Assembly (NCBI RefSeq): GCF_005519465.1
Contig: NZ_CP027858.1
Location: 3,410,001-3,474,000, forward strand
DNA length: 64,000 nt
Source: Streptomyces clavuligerus
GTDB lineage: Bacteria > Actinomycetota > Actinomycetes > Streptomycetales > Streptomycetaceae
Direction of reading: 5' to 3'
Shown here piece by piece: positions 17,810 through 25,763 of the stretch. The translations under genes and the position numbers were made by a program. The notes below the pieces were generated by a model, which worked only from the letters and a program-made list of their open reading frames with translations, was not told the DNA's origin and searched no databases. Position 1 is the first letter of the stretch. Every line of letters starts with the position of its first letter.

Positions 17810-18021
17810 CCCACCCACCCCAGCCACTTCGCGGAATGGACGGAGAGAACGCCGTACACGAGGACGTACGGTCCGACCATGGCGATCTCGTAGCCGCTCA
17901 GCCGAGGGCGCGACGGACGGGGACGCGTCGCCGCGTCGTCGGGGGAGGGACGGCAACGGCGCAGAGGCGCGGGCAGCCGGGACAGGAACGCCCGGGTGAG
18001 GCGGGGGATGTGCATCAGCAC
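17806..18021 (-). CDS. Small hydrophobic-tailed protein of the element
   Basis: 71 residues from GTG 18021, chosen because GAGGAG lies 7 bp upstream. The first half is basic (RLTRAFLSRLPAPLRRCRP), then comes a hydrophobic stretch GYEIAMVGPYVLVYGVLSVH, likely one membrane segment. Small membrane proteins of this size occur among the spread (Spd) genes of Streptomyces conjugative elements, but no sequence motif proves this. Its stop overlaps the next start, and it diverges from the HTH/DUF5919 gene. Confidence 0.5.
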   Translation of the reverse strand: MLMHIPRLTRAFLSRLPAPLRRCRPSPDDAATRPRPSRPRLSGYEIAMVGPYVLVYGVLSVHSAKWLGWVG

Positions 18022-18134
18022 GACAAGGCTCCTCAACAGGAGAGGGGAGACCTTCACAGCGACGGGGGTGCCGGAAGGTCTGGTGATCTTCGCGCTGGCC
18101 GCCAGGACGGGGGAACCTCCCCCTAACCCCATTT

Positions 18135-18165
18135 GGGGACGTCCCGCGTTTGATAGAACGTCCCT
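18135..18165. promoter_or_regulatory. Operator-like repeats between divergent genes of the element
   Basis: A palindrome GGGACGTCCC (18136-18145) is followed by AACGTCCC (18157-18164), and CGTCCC recurs once more at 18171-18176. These lie 30-60 bp before the HTH gene and could be autoregulatory sites for the divergent promoters. Confidence 0.5.
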
Positions 18166-18195
18166 AGTGCCGTCCCAAGACCCAGGGGGAGACTC

Positions 18196-18942
18196 ATGCC
18201 GAACGAGAGACTACGAGCGGCCATGGCGGCCGGAGGCTGGACGTACGCGACCCTCGCGAAGGCGGTCGAGGTCGACCCCAAGTCGGTGGAACGATGGGCC
18301 AATCTCGGCCGTACGCCGCGCCGTACGACCGCCCTGGCGGCAGCGAACGCCCTGGGAGAGAACGTGCACGCACTCTGGCCCGCCCTACGACAGGCACGCC
18401 CCGCCCGAGCCATAAGCCCTGAGCTGGTGGCCCTTTACGAGCAGCGGGCGGACGTGCCCGTATCCACGTTCGTGGACCTGATCACTCAGGCACGTGAACG
18501 GATCGATGTCCTGGTGTACGCGGCGATCTTCCTGCACGAGGCGTACCCCCGACTGAATGACCTTCTCAAGGAACGGGTGGCCGAAGGCTGCCAGGTCCGT
18601 ATAGCCATCGGCGACCCCGCCAGCGAGAACGTCCAGGCACGCGGCCAGGAGGAGCGCTTCGGCCATGGCATCGAGTCCCGGTGCCGTCTCGCCCTGATGC
18701 ACTATCGGCCGCTGGTCGGCGTGCCCGGCATCGAGGTGCGGACCCACGACACCACGCTCTACAACTCGCTGTACCGCGCCGACGATCACCTTCTGGTCAA
18801 CGCCCACGTCTGGGGCGTGAACGCGTACGGGGCGCCGATGTGGCATCTTCGCCGCAGCGAGGGCGGAGGGATATTCGACACCTACGTGAAGAGCTTCGAC
18901 GCCGTGTGGGCGGCGGCGGCCCCGGTGCATCAGGAGGGATGA
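18196..18942 (+). CDS. XRE-type HTH regulator with DUF5919 (PLD-like) domain
   Basis: 248 residues from ATG 18196. The first ~60 residues form a helix-turn-helix (LRAAMAAGGWTYATLAKAVEVDPKSVERWANLGRTPRR). From about 85 to 245 follows the DUF5919-like domain (VDLITQARERIDVLVYAAIFLHEAYPRL, VRIAIGDPASENV, LYNSLYRADDHLLVNAHVWGVNAYGAP), which is related to phospholipase D folds but lacks a clear HxK motif. It is followed with ATGA overlap by the Nudix gene. The pair probably controls the element, comparable in position to pra/pif of pSAM2; that comparison is inference. Confidence 0.8.
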   Translation: MPNERLRAAMAAGGWTYATLAKAVEVDPKSVERWANLGRTPRRTTALAAANALGENVHALWPALRQARPARAISPELVALYEQRADVPVSTFVDLITQARERIDVLVYAAIFLHEAYPRLNDLLKERVAEGCQVRIAIGDPASENVQARGQEERFGHGIESRCRLALMHYRPLVGVPGIEVRTHDTTLYNSLYRADDHLLVNAHVWGVNAYGAPMWHLRRSEGGGIFDTYVKSFDAVWAAAAPVHQEG

Positions 18943-19415
18943 GCGTGGCGCGGACCGAGTTCTACGACGACCCCGAGGCGCCCGAGCCGAACAGCATGGT
19001 CGTCGCGGCCTCAGCCGTGGTCACCGACGAGCGGGGGCGGATTCTGCTCCAGCGGCGGCGGGACAACGATCTGTGGGCGCTGCCCGGGGGCGGGATGGAT
19101 CTGACCGACTCCCTGCCAGGGACGGCGGTCCGGGAGGTACGAGAGGAAACCGGCCTGGAGGTGGAGATCACGGGTCTGGTCGGCACGTACACCGACCCGA
19201 AGCACATCATCGCGTATACGGACGGCGAGGTACGGCGACAGTTCAACGTCTGTTTCACCGCGCGGATCACCGGTGGGCAGCTTGCGATCTCGGACGAGTC
19301 GACGGAGCTTCGATTTGTCTCTCCGGAGGAACTGGACGAGTTGCCCATGCACCCGACCCAGCGGCTCAGGATCGGACACTTCCTGGAGGGCCGGGAGCGG
19401 CCGTATCTCGGCTGA
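18939..19415 (+). CDS. Nudix hydrolase, possible Pif-like immunity factor
   Basis: 158 residues from ATG 18939, which overlaps the upstream stop; a GTG at 18945 has the better distance to AGGAGGG and may be the real start. The Nudix box lies at about 51-73 (GGMDLTDSLPGTAV then REVREETGL). It fits GX5EX7REUXEEXGU except that the first Glu is Asp. The substrate cannot be deduced. In pSAM2 the transfer-immunity protein Pif contains a Nudix motif, so this gene may be a similar factor in a decayed element. A housekeeping nucleotide-cleaning enzyme is the alternative. Confidence 0.85.
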   Translation: MSVARTEFYDDPEAPEPNSMVVAASAVVTDERGRILLQRRRDNDLWALPGGGMDLTDSLPGTAVREVREETGLEVEITGLVGTYTDPKHIIAYTDGEVRRQFNVCFTARITGGQLAISDESTELRFVSPEELDELPMHPTQRLRIGHFLEGRERPYLG

Positions 19416-19442
19416 GGCCGGTTTGTGGCTCAGTGCCGAGGC

Positions 19443-19462
19443 TGTGGACCAGGCGTGGACCA
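19443..19462. repeat. 20-bp direct repeat near right end of the element
   Basis: Exact copy of 16715-16734 (TGTGGACCAGGCGTGGACCA) in the same orientation, about 90 bp before the right att repeat. Confidence 0.7.
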
Positions 19463-19551
19463 CGGCCCGGCCCGACGCGGCCCCAGGGAGGGGAAGAGCC
19501 TGGTCAGAGGCGGGTTCTCCGCTCCAGCCGCAGCCCTCTTGAAACCGTCGA

Positions 19552-19594
19552 GGCAGCGATGTCACCGTGGGTTCAAATCCCACACCCACCGCCA
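19552..19594. repeat. attR-type 43-bp repeat (partial tRNA-Ser)
   Basis: Identical to the 3' 43 bp of tRNA-Ser(TGA). The 5' half of the tRNA is absent, so this is not a functional tRNA but the second integration border. Confidence 0.85.
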
Positions 19595-19616
19595 CACGTC
19601 GGCGAACGCGCCGACC

Positions 19617-19651
19617 GCAAGGGGTGCTCCTCGAAGAGGGGCACCCCTTGC
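19617..19651 (+). terminator. Hairpin after the right att repeat
   Basis: GCAAGGGGTGC and GCACCCCTTGC form a perfect 11-bp stem. It is probably the original terminator of tRNA-Ser(TGA) displaced by the insertion. Confidence 0.75.
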
Positions 19652-19757
19652 GCGTGCCGTCTGTCCCACTCGTGAGACCGGCCGCACCCCGGACGGGAGC
19701 TGTGGGTGCCCCACCGCCCCATGTCGTGCTTCAGGGTGGTCGCCGCCGTGCCGGTTC

Positions 19758-19773
19758 TCGAATGTAAGTTCGA
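19758..19773. promoter_or_regulatory. LexA (SOS) box upstream of dnaE2
   Basis: TCGAATGTAAGTTCGA differs by one base from the actinobacterial SOS palindrome TCGAAC-N4-GTTCGA. It lies 83 bp upstream of the dnaE2 start, so damage-inducible control is expected. Confidence 0.75.
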
Positions 19774-19855
19774 TGGAATTTTCTGGATTATAGGAGTAAA
19801 TCGGGCTTGAGGGGTGTGAGGGAGGCCGAGGAGTCATCGAGGTGGGAGGTGCGGC

Positions 19856-22800
19856 ATGGAGGGTTTTGCGCATCTGCATGTCGCGACGGGCTACTCGGCG
19901 CGCTATGGGGCCTCGCACCCCCGGGAGCTGGTGGCGCGGGCCGCCGAGCGGGGCATGGAAGTGCTCGCGGTGACCGATCGGGACGGGGTCGCCGGGGTGG
20001 TGCGGTTCGCCAAGGCGGCTCGTGGGGGTGGGGTGCGGGCGGTGTTCGGGGTGGACATGGGGGTGGAGGCGTTTGTTCCGGGGCGGGAGGCCGTAGTGCG
20101 GGCGCCCGTGCGCGGGGGTGCGTATGTCCGGGAGCCGCCGCTGAGGATCACCCTGCTGGCGCGGGACCCGCGCGGCTGGGCGGAGCTGTGCCGACTGGTC
20201 TCGGCCGCCCACGCCCGGCCCGTCGACGGGCACCCGGTGATCCCCCGGGAGGCGTTCACCGCAGCCGCGGACACCGGGCTGACCGTTCTGCTCGGCCCGC
20301 TGTCCGAACCCGCGCGGGCACTCGCCGCCGGGCGGGACGAGTCCGCCGCGCGGCTGCTCACGGCCTGGCGGGCGCTCGCGGGCGACGGCCTCCGGCTGGA
20401 AGCCGTCCACCACGGACGCCCCGGCGCCGGGCCGGGGTCGCTGCGGCTGGCCGCGCGGACACTGCTCCTCGGCGACCGGCTGGGCATCCCCGTCGTCCTG
20501 ACCAACGCCGTCCGCTACGCCGACCCGGAGCAGCACCGCCTCGCCGACGTCCTGGACGCCGCCCGGTTGCTGCGGCCCCTCGACCGGGACCGGCTGGACT
20601 CCGGCGAGCGCTGGCTGAAGGACCCGGCGGCCATGCGCACGGCCGCCGGGCTGATCGCCGGGGCGGCGGGCCTCGGACCCGAGCGGGCCGATCGGCTGAT
20701 CACCGAGACGGGCGCGACCGCCGAGGAGTGCGTCCTCGACCCCGGCACCGGGCTCGGCCTGGGCCGCAGACATCTGCCCGAACCCTGGGCGGTCGGTGCC
20801 CGGGACGCCGCCGACGCCGTCCGGGTGCTGCGCGGGCGCTGCGCCGCCGGGCTCGTCCGCCGCGGTCTGGACCGCGACCCCGAGGCCCGGCGGCGGCTCG
20901 CGCAAGAGCTGGCGCTCATAGCCGAGCTGGGCCTCGACACCTACTTCCTGACCGTGGCCCAGGTGGTCGCGGACATCCGGGAACGGGGCATCCGGGTCGC
21001 CGCCCGGGGCTCGGGCGCGGGCAGCATGGTCAATCACGTCCTCGGTATCGCCACCGCGAACCCCCTCGACCACCGGCTGCTGTTCGAACGTTTTCTGTCA
21101 CGTCAGCGCACCGACCTCCCCGATATCGACCTCGATGTGGAGTCCGCCCGCCGACTGGAGGCGTACGACAGGATCATCGAGCGTTTCGGCCGGGAACGGG
21201 TCGCCCTCGCCGCGATGCCCGAGACCTACCGGGCCCGGCACGCCCTGCGGGACACGGCGCTCGCCCTGGGCATCGCCCCCGCCGAGGCCGACCGGATGGC
21301 GAAGGCGTTTCCGCACATCCGCGCCCGCGACATCACCGCCGCCCTCGCCGACCTTCCCGAGCTGCGCGGACTGGCCGCCGCCTCCGCCCCGTACCGGCTC
21401 CTCCTCACCCTCGCCGAAGGTCTGGACGCGCTCCCCCGGGGCATCGCCATGCACCCCTGCGGAGTGATCATCGGGGATGCCTCGCTGCGCGCCCGGCTCC
21501 CCGTACAGCCCACGCCGACCGGCGGCTACCCCATGGTCCAGGCCGACAAACACGACATCGAGGATCTGGGCCTGATCAAACTGGATGTCCTCGGTGTCCG
21601 CACGCAGTCGGCGATGGCCCACGCCACCGCCGAGATCGAACGGGTCACCGGCCGCCGGATCGACCTCGACGACCCGCGTCAGGTGCCCCTCGACGACCCC
21701 TTCGCGTTCCGGATGATCCAGGCGTCGGACACCCTCGGCATGTTCCAGTTGGAGTCGCCCGGCCAGATGGACCTGCTCGCCCGGATGCAGCCGCGCGACC
21801 CCCGGGACGTCATCGCCGACATCAGCCTCTTCCGGCCGGGACCGGTCGCCGGAGGGATGCCGGAGCGCTATGTCGCCGCCCGCCACGGCGGACCGCCCTC
21901 CTACCCCCACCCCGATCTCGTACCCGTCCTCTCCGACACCTACGGCGTGGTCATCTGGCACGAGCAGATCATCGAGATCCTCCGGGTGCTGACCGGCTGC
22001 GACCGGGGATACGCCGACCATGTCCGGCGCGCGCTCGGCGACCGGGCCCGGCTGCCGGGGATACGGGAGTGGTTCCACCGCCGGGCCGCCGCCCGCGGCT
22101 ACTCCCCCGCCGTACGGGACGAGGTCTGGGGGACGGTCGAGTCGTTCGGGGCGTACGGGTTCTGCCGCGCGCACGCGGTCGCGTTCGCCGTCCCCGCCCT
22201 CCAGACGGCCTGGCTGAAAGCCCATCACCCGGCCGCGCTCTACGCGGGACTGCTCGAACACGACCCCGGCATGTGGCCGAAACGAGTCATCGTCGCCGAC
22301 GCCCGCCGCCACCACATCGCCGTCCTCCCCGTCGACATCAACCGCTCCCGGCCCACCCATACCGTCGAACGGGCCCCCGACGGCACCTGGGGCGTCCGGC
22401 TCGCGCTCTCCGACGTCCACGGCATCAGCCGCGCCGAGGTCACCCGTATCGCCGCCGGTCAGCCCTACATATCGCTCACGGACCTCTGGCGGCGCGCCCA
22501 CCCCACGCGTCCCACCGCCGAACGTCTCGCCGACATCGGCGCCCTCTCCCCGCTCGCGGGGGACGGCGTCACCCGGCGCGATCTGCTGCTCCGGATCGCC
22601 GAACTGCACCGGGACCACCAGCGCCACCGCGAACACCGGCGACACCCGGGCCATCAGGGGGGACACCGGGGACGGACCGCCGGTGACGGACAGCTCACCT
22701 TCGAGAACGTTCCGGACAACGTTCCGGACAACGCCCCGAACAACGTCCCGTACGGGGAGAACGGGCCCGACGGCCTGCCCGAGATGACCGGGCGCGAGGC

Positions 22801-23497
22801 CCTCGACGCCGAGCTGCGCGTCCTCGGAATCGATGTCAGCCGGCACCTCATGGACCATCAGCGGCGGCTGCTGCGGGAACTGGGCGCCACCGACGCCCGC
22901 CGCCTCGGCGGGCTGCGCGCCGGGGACTCCGTCCTGGTCGCCGGGGTGCGCGCCGCCACCCAGACCCCGCCCATCCCCTCCGGCAAGCGGATCATCTTCG
23001 TCACCCTCGACGACGGGTCCGGACTGGTCGACCTCGCCTTCTTCGAGGACAGCCATGACGCCTGCGCCCATACGGTCTTCCACTCCGGGCTGCTGCTGGT
23101 GCGCGGCACGGTCCAGCGGCGGGGCGGGCGCGCCACCGTCGTCGGCACGATGGCCTGGGACCTGGAGGCGCTGGCCCTCGCCCGGCGCGACGGCGGCCCC
23201 GAGGCCGTCCGCCGACTGCTCGCACCGGCCGCCCCCGCCGACTCCGTCCCCTCCGCTCCCTCCGCCCCCGATACGGCGTCCGACGCGCGGCGGCTCCGGC
23301 GCGGCATCCCGCAGGAGACAGGGGCGCTGCTCCACCCCTGGGCCGACCTCCAGCCCGCCGGGAGGCGCGCCGCCGACCCGGGAGCCCTGGCCCGCCACGA
23401 CACCCCGGAGGCATCGCGGACGGCGGAGGAGCCTCAGCACCGGGACGCTCCCGATCTGACCTCCCTCGGATACACCAGCCCCGGCAGCGCGGGGTGA
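19856..23497 (+). CDS. dnaE2: Error-prone DNA polymerase III alpha subunit, DnaE2 type
   Basis: 1213 residues from ATG 19856, with GGAGG upstream. An N-terminal PHP domain begins FAHLHVATGYS and is followed by VTDRDGVAG. The C-family polymerase active site has PDIDLDVES (about 421-429) and a third acidic residue in LIKLDVLG. Further marks are the finger motif RGSGAGSMVNH, HhH region GAYGFCRAHAVAFAVPALQ and a C-terminal OB fold (IIFVTLDDGSGLVDLAFF). A short low-complexity linker (NVPDNVPDNAPNN) precedes the OB domain. The following gene is ImuB-like, and an SOS box lies upstream, so the protein should perform mutagenic translesion synthesis after damage. Confidence 0.93.
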   Translation: MEGFAHLHVATGYSARYGASHPRELVARAAERGMEVLAVTDRDGVAGVVRFAKAARGGGVRAVFGVDMGVEAFVPGREAVVRAPVRGGAYVREPPLRITLLARDPRGWAELCRLVSAAHARPVDGHPVIPREAFTAAADTGLTVLLGPLSEPARALAAGRDESAARLLTAWRALAGDGLRLEAVHHGRPGAGPGSLRLAARTLLLGDRLGIPVVLTNAVRYADPEQHRLADVLDAARLLRPLDRDRLDSGERWLKDPAAMRTAAGLIAGAAGLGPERADRLITETGATAEECVLDPGTGLGLGRRHLPEPWAVGARDAADAVRVLRGRCAAGLVRRGLDRDPEARRRLAQELALIAELGLDTYFLTVAQVVADIRERGIRVAARGSGAGSMVNHVLGIATANPLDHRLLFERFLSRQRTDLPDIDLDVESARRLEAYDRIIERFGRERVALAAMPETYRARHALRDTALALGIAPAEADRMAKAFPHIRARDITAALADLPELRGLAAASAPYRLLLTLAEGLDALPRGIAMHPCGVIIGDASLRARLPVQPTPTGGYPMVQADKHDIEDLGLIKLDVLGVRTQSAMAHATAEIERVTGRRIDLDDPRQVPLDDPFAFRMIQASDTLGMFQLESPGQMDLLARMQPRDPRDVIADISLFRPGPVAGGMPERYVAARHGGPPSYPHPDLVPVLSDTYGVVIWHEQIIEILRVLTGCDRGYADHVRRALGDRARLPGIREWFHRRAAARGYSPAVRDEVWGTVESFGAYGFCRAHAVAFAVPALQTAWLKAHHPAALYAGLLEHDPGMWPKRVIVADARRHHIAVLPVDINRSRPTHTVERAPDGTWGVRLALSDVHGISRAEVTRIAAGQPYISLTDLWRRAHPTRPTAERLADIGALSPLAGDGVTRRDLLLRIAELHRDHQRHREHRRHPGHQGGHRGRTAGDGQLTFENVPDNVPDNAPNNVPYGENGPDGLPEMTGREALDAELRVLGIDVSRHLMDHQRRLLRELGATDARRLGGLRAGDSVLVAGVRAATQTPPIPSGKRIIFVTLDDGSGLVDLAFFEDSHDACAHTVFHSGLLLVRGTVQRRGGRATVVGTMAWDLEALALARRDGGPEAVRRLLAPAAPADSVPSAPSAPDTASDARRLRRGIPQETGALLHPWADLQPAGRRAADPGALARHDTPEASRTAEEPQHRDAPDLTSLGYTSPGSAG

Positions 23498-23503
23498 ACC
23501 GCC

Positions 23504-24544
23504 ATGCCCACCGGACCCGCCCCCGGACCCGCCGGACGGCAGGTGCTGCACGTCCACTTCCACTTCCGGCCCCCCGTCCCCGAGGACGACGGGTCCGGCG
23601 CGTACGGACGGCTGCTGGATCTGCTGCGCGAGGTCACCCCCCGGGTCCAGGCGCTGCCGCCCGCCGACGCCGACTGCGAGGTCACCGGCGGTCCGCGCGC
23701 CTTCGACGGGGACCCCGGTGCCCTCGCCCGGCTGATCCGGACGCGGGCCCTCACGTTCCACGGTGTCGTCACCTCGATCGGCTGCGCGGAGAACCGGACG
23801 CTCGCCGCCATGGCCGCCGATGCCGCCGGGCCGGGCCGGACCGTCCTGATCCCGCGCCATCCGGAAGCGGTCGCCGGGTTTCTGCGCCCCCGCCCGGTCA
23901 CCGCGCTTCCCGGCGTCGGGCCCGCGACGGCCCGTCTCCTCGTCCATCACGGACTGCGCACCGTCGGCGCGGTCGCCGACACCCCGCTCCCGACGCTGCG
24001 GCGCCTGCTCGGCGCGGCGGAGGGACAGCGGTTGTCCGAACGGGCCCACGGCGTCGACCACCGGCCGGTCAGCCCGGGGGAGCCGCCCGCCTTCCGTACG
24101 GCCGGGCATGCCTTCGCGCGCGACGAACTCGACCCCGGCCGCAGGCGTCGCGCCGTCGCCGCGCTCGCCGAGCGGATCGGCGGACGGCTGCGCTCGGACG
24201 GGCGGATCGCGGGTCGGCTGACCCTGACGGTCCGGTATGCCGACGGCAGCACCACGGCCCGCGACAGGGCGCTGCCCGAACCGTCCCACAGCGGGCCGGT
24301 ACTGGTCTCGGCCGCCTGCTCGCTGTACGAGTCGCTGGGCCTCCAGCGGGCCCGGGTGCGGGGGCTCTCCCTGCGGGCCGGGGAACTGCTGCCGGAGGCG
24401 TATGCCGCGACGCAGCTCGGTTTCGACTTCCCGGACGGCGACGGCGACGGGGGCGGGGACGGTGGCGAGGACGGTGGTGGCGACGAGGAGGGTGGTGGCG
24501 CGACCGTCGACGGGCCCGCCGATGCGACCGGCGGTGGACCTTGA
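23504..24544 (+). CDS. imuB: ImuB-like Y-family polymerase homologue (probably non-catalytic)
   Basis: 346 residues, 6 bp after dnaE2. The sequence aligns with Y-family polymerases from the palm onward: SIGCAENRTLAAMAADAA corresponds to the GIGPNK region, then a thumb HhH (TALPGVGPATARLLVHHGLRTVGAVA) and little finger. The catalytic Asp of the first motif and the SIDE acidic pair are not found (DADCEVTG stands at the SIDE position), as in ImuB. Near the C-terminus TQLGFDF resembles a beta-clamp binding motif; after it comes an acidic Gly/Asp-rich tail. It is probably the scaffold that brings DnaE2 to the clamp. No ImuA' gene is adjacent. Confidence 0.82.
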   Translation: MPTGPAPGPAGRQVLHVHFHFRPPVPEDDGSGAYGRLLDLLREVTPRVQALPPADADCEVTGGPRAFDGDPGALARLIRTRALTFHGVVTSIGCAENRTLAAMAADAAGPGRTVLIPRHPEAVAGFLRPRPVTALPGVGPATARLLVHHGLRTVGAVADTPLPTLRRLLGAAEGQRLSERAHGVDHRPVSPGEPPAFRTAGHAFARDELDPGRRRRAVAALAERIGGRLRSDGRIAGRLTLTVRYADGSTTARDRALPEPSHSGPVLVSAACSLYESLGLQRARVRGLSLRAGELLPEAYAATQLGFDFPDGDGDGGGDGGEDGGGDEEGGGATVDGPADATGGGP

Positions 24545-24617
24545 CAGAGAAAGATTCCTGACGGACAGTCAGAAATCTGGTCGCCGGGGCCGGATACCGA
24601 GGGGGAGGTGGCGCGCG

Positions 24618-25763
24618 GTGCCGCCGGACGCACTGTACGAGCGGCTCACGGTATTCGTGGGTCTCGCGGTCCGCACCGCCGGGCCCGGCATGGACCCCGT
24701 CAACGAGCCGATGATCCGGCACTGGTGCGAGGCGATGGGCGACCGGAATCCGGCGTACCGGGGGCCGGACGCCGTGGCGCCGCCGACGATGCTCCAGGCG
24801 TGGACGATGAGCGGGCTGTCGGGGCACGCGGGGCACTCGCCGGTCCACGACGAGCTGTTCGCCCTGCTGGACGGCGCCGGGTGCACCTCGGTCGTCGCGA
24901 CCGACTCCGAGCAGGAGTATCTGCGGCCGTTGCGGCCCGGGGACCGGATCACCTACGACGTCGTGATCGAGTCGGTGTCCGAGCGGAAGACGACCCGGCT
25001 GGGGACGGGGTACTTCCTGACCACCCTTATGCAGCTCCGGGTGAACGGGGAACTGGCCGGAACTCATCGCTTCCGCATCCTGAAATACGCCCCGGTGGCC
25101 CCCCGTTCCCCTTCTGTCCCGGCCTCGGCGCCCCCCGGGCCCGGTCCGGCCCGTCCCCTCCGCCCCCGACCGGTGATCAACCGCGACAACGCCGGCTTCT
25201 GGCAGGGCGTCGCAGGCCACCGGCTGCTGATCCAGCGCTGCCAGGGGTGCGCACGGCTCCGCTTCCCCTGGCTGCCCGGGTGCCAGGGGTGCGGCTCACC
25301 GGAGTGGGACACCGTCGCGGCGGGCGGCCGGGGGACGGTCTACTCCTTCGTCGTGATGCACCACCCTCCCTTTCCGGCCTTCGCCGCGATCGACAGCGGC
25401 ACCGGCCCCGGCACCGGTCCCGGCATCGATAACGGCACCGACGACGGCACCGACGACGGCACCGACGACGGCACCGACGACGGCACCGACGACGGGACCG
25501 GGGCGCCGGGACCGTACGCGGTCGCGCTGATCGAACTCGCGGAGGGGGTGCGGATCGTCAGCAATGTGATCGGTGTGCCGTACGACGAGGTACGGATCGG
25601 GATGCCGGTGGAACTGGAGTTTCTGCGGGTGGACAAGGAACTGGAACTTCCGGTCTTCCGCGCGGCGGCCGGGCCGCCCCGACGACCGGCGGTTCGGGCG
25701 CCCGGACGGCCCGCCGACACACGAGAAGGAGACGACACGCGAGAAGGAAGGGGGCCGCGGTGA
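24618..25763 (+). CDS. chsH2: ChsH2-like MaoC/DUF35 fusion (steroid side-chain enoyl-CoA hydratase subunit)
   Basis: 381 residues from GTG 24618 with GGGGGAGG upstream. The N-terminal half is a MaoC-type hot-dog domain (ERLTVFVGLAVRTAGPGMDPVNEPMIRHWCEAMGD, DRITYDVVIESV). The C-terminal half is a DUF35 domain with a zinc ribbon CQGCARLRFPWLPGCQGC and an OB fold. This arrangement is that of ChsH2, which pairs with ChsH1 to hydrate a steroid enoyl-CoA; the DUF35 part binds the aldolase Ltp2. Both partners follow. A low-complexity GTDD repeat is inserted in the OB fold. Substrate assignment is inferred from gene order. Confidence 0.82.
   Translation: MPPDALYERLTVFVGLAVRTAGPGMDPVNEPMIRHWCEAMGDRNPAYRGPDAVAPPTMLQAWTMSGLSGHAGHSPVHDELFALLDGAGCTSVVATDSEQEYLRPLRPGDRITYDVVIESVSERKTTRLGTGYFLTTLMQLRVNGELAGTHRFRILKYAPVAPRSPSVPASAPPGPGPARPLRPRPVINRDNAGFWQGVAGHRLLIQRCQGCARLRFPWLPGCQGCGSPEWDTVAAGGRGTVYSFVVMHHPPFPAFAAIDSGTGPGTGPGIDNGTDDGTDDGTDDGTDDGTDDGTGAPGPYAVALIELAEGVRIVSNVIGVPYDEVRIGMPVELEFLRVDKELELPVFRAAAGPPRRPAVRAPGRPADTREGDDTREGRGPR
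25431..25502. repeat. 12-bp in-frame tandem repeat, six copies
   Basis: Units of GACGGCACCGAC repeat with a 12-bp period (first and last units slightly changed). The unit encodes Gly-Thr-Asp-Asp and adds about 24 residues inside the DUF35 domain without breaking the frame. Confidence 0.9.

Larger units (their letters stand above)
16565..19594. mobile_element. Remnant of an integrative element (AICE-like) in tRNA-Ser(TGA)
   Basis: The last 43 bp of tRNA-Ser(TGA) (16565-16607) are repeated exactly at 19552-19594, and similarity continues about 10 bp further 5' with a mismatch and a one-base gap. This is the attL/attR layout left by a tyrosine integrase. The segment carries an HTH/DUF5919 regulator, a Nudix gene and a divergent operon of three small unknown genes. 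No integrase, excisionase, replication or FtsK-type transfer gene remains, so the element looks deleted or depends on help in trans. In AICEs such as pSAM2 a Nudix protein (Pif) acts in transfer immunity, which fits the gene content. Confidence 0.72.

Noticed and set aside
19541..19594. Second tRNA-Ser
   Set aside because: Only the 3' part of the tRNA is present; acceptor 5' strand and anticodon stem are missing, so it is an att remnant.
21098..24289. A 1063-codon minus-strand frame opposite dnaE2 and imuB
   Set aside because: The plus strand encodes recognisable polymerase motifs; the minus frame is Gly/Val/Arg-rich without any domain.
24237..24617. Longer start for the ChsH2-like gene, upstream of GTG 24618
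   Set aside because: The added part only overlaps imuB in another frame; the ribosome site GGGGGAGG supports the GTG.
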